Positions 4,723 to 5,040 of a DNA stretch of 5,040 nucleotides are shown piece after piece. Within the stretch, counting starts at the first letter, position 1; each line of letters starts with the position of its first letter. The notes under the pieces were generated by a model, which saw only the letters and a list, made by a program, of their open reading frames with translations, ran no database searches and was not told the DNA's origin. A program made the position numbers and the translations under genes. Origin of the DNA: a bacterium (GTDB lineage: Bacteria; Patescibacteriota; Minisyncoccia; RBG-13-40-8-A); contig JAUYCU010000119.1 of NCBI GenBank assembly GCA_030692145.1, forward strand, positions 1 through 5,040, in the 5' to 3' direction.

Positions 4723-4752
4723 TAGATTGGCATTAAATTTATAGATTTGCAT
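4723..4752 (+). repeat. Imperfect 11-bp direct repeat before rpsP, overlapping a possible promoter
   Basis: TAGATTGGCAT (4723-4733) and TAGATTTGCAT (4742-4752) differ at one base and are offset by 19 bp. The first copy overlaps TTGGCA (4727-4732), a possible -35; a weak -10, CATCAT (4750-4755), lies 17 nt further, and a start there would fall near the A of the rpsP ATG (4761). A regulatory pair of sites or chance in AT-rich DNA are both possible. Confidence 0.3.
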
Positions 4753-4760
4753 CATATATT

Positions 4761-5040
4761 ATGTTAAAAATACGACTTCAGAGAATCGGAAAAAAGAATT
4801 CATCGAGCTACAGAATAGCTTTGGTTGAACATACAACTTCGCCGCAAGGGAAGTTTATTGAATTATTGGGTTCTTACAGTCCGAGATTGAAAGAAAAAAA
4901 ATTTAACAAAGAGAGGATAGAATACTGGTTGACTAAAGGGGCTCAGGCCTCGCCAACAGTTCATAATTTGTTGGTTGACGAAAAGATTATCGATAAGGAA
5001 AAAGTAAAAGCCTGGAAGCCGAAGAAAAAAACAGGCGAAG
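4761..5040 (+). CDS. rpsP: 30S ribosomal protein S16, partial (runs off right edge)
   Basis: Small-subunit assembly protein that binds 16S rRNA. The first 93 codons are present and open to the window end. The start MLKIRLQRIGKKNSSSYRIA (1-20) matches the S16 opening VKIRLxRxGxKxxPxYRIV, and FIELLGSYSP (32-41) matches the conserved loop. The helix KERIEYWLTKGAQASPTVHN (49-68) and a lysine-rich C-terminal region follow, as in typical S16. Family length is about 75-100 aa, so the stop should lie shortly after base 5040. Conserved bacterial order would put an RNA-binding KH protein, rimM or trmD next (known from other genomes, not visible here). No SD precedes the ATG, and TATATT (4755-4760) abuts it. 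The strong terminator at 4633-4668 implies its own promoter. Confidence 0.96.
   Translation, partial: MLKIRLQRIGKKNSSSYRIALVEHTTSPQGKFIELLGSYSPRLKEKKFNKERIEYWLTKGAQASPTVHNLLVDEKIIDKEKVKAWKPKKKTGE

Overview
The window looks like a core-gene region of a small-genome, AT-rich bacterium, most likely a Patescibacteria (CPR) lineage of the Parcubacteria type. This is an inference from the divergent dnaE / rpmF-nusB-rnc / rpsP layout, the Lys/Glu-rich tail on L32, a slightly divergent RNase III, and core genes without Shine-Dalgarno (SD) motifs. TGA acts as a stop in rnc and in the 3995-4645 gene, so the UGA-glycine code of Absconditabacteria/Gracilibacteria is unlikely.

Layout. Bases 1-1361 (minus strand) hold the 5' part of dnaE, the catalytic subunit of replicative DNA polymerase III; it runs off the left edge. 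A 77-bp divergent intergenic region separates it from a plus-strand run: rpmF (ribosomal protein L32, 1439-1732), nusB (1737-2183) and rnc (RNase III, 2240-2935, GTG start). These genes serve ribosome assembly, rRNA antitermination and rRNA processing. At the right edge rpsP (ribosomal protein S16) begins at 4761 and is cut by the window end.

Between rnc and rpsP lies an accessory segment of about 1.8 kb. It opens with about 350 bp of non-coding, palindrome-rich DNA: a 166-bp stretch bounded by 16-bp perfect inverted repeats (2941-3106), then three consecutive stem-loops (3133-3258). A canonical sigma70-type promoter follows (TTGACA-17-TATTAT, 3291-3319) and drives three genes of unknown role: a 103-aa CxxC/CxxC protein, a 67-aa Gly/Pro-rich protein of clearly higher GC content, and a 216-aa protein with a divergent nucleotidyltransferase-like N-terminus and a helical C-terminus. 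A strong intrinsic terminator lies between the second and third genes, and another overlaps the end of the third.

The most interesting signal is the contrast in translation signals. The three accessory genes each carry a near-perfect SD 5-8 nt before the start. None of the five core genes does, and several core genes have a -10-like box so close to the start codon that leaderless transcripts are plausible. This supports a recently acquired or separately regulated cassette. Its function cannot be assigned from sequence alone; the polymerase-like third gene with two small partners is the best candidate here for an undescribed system.
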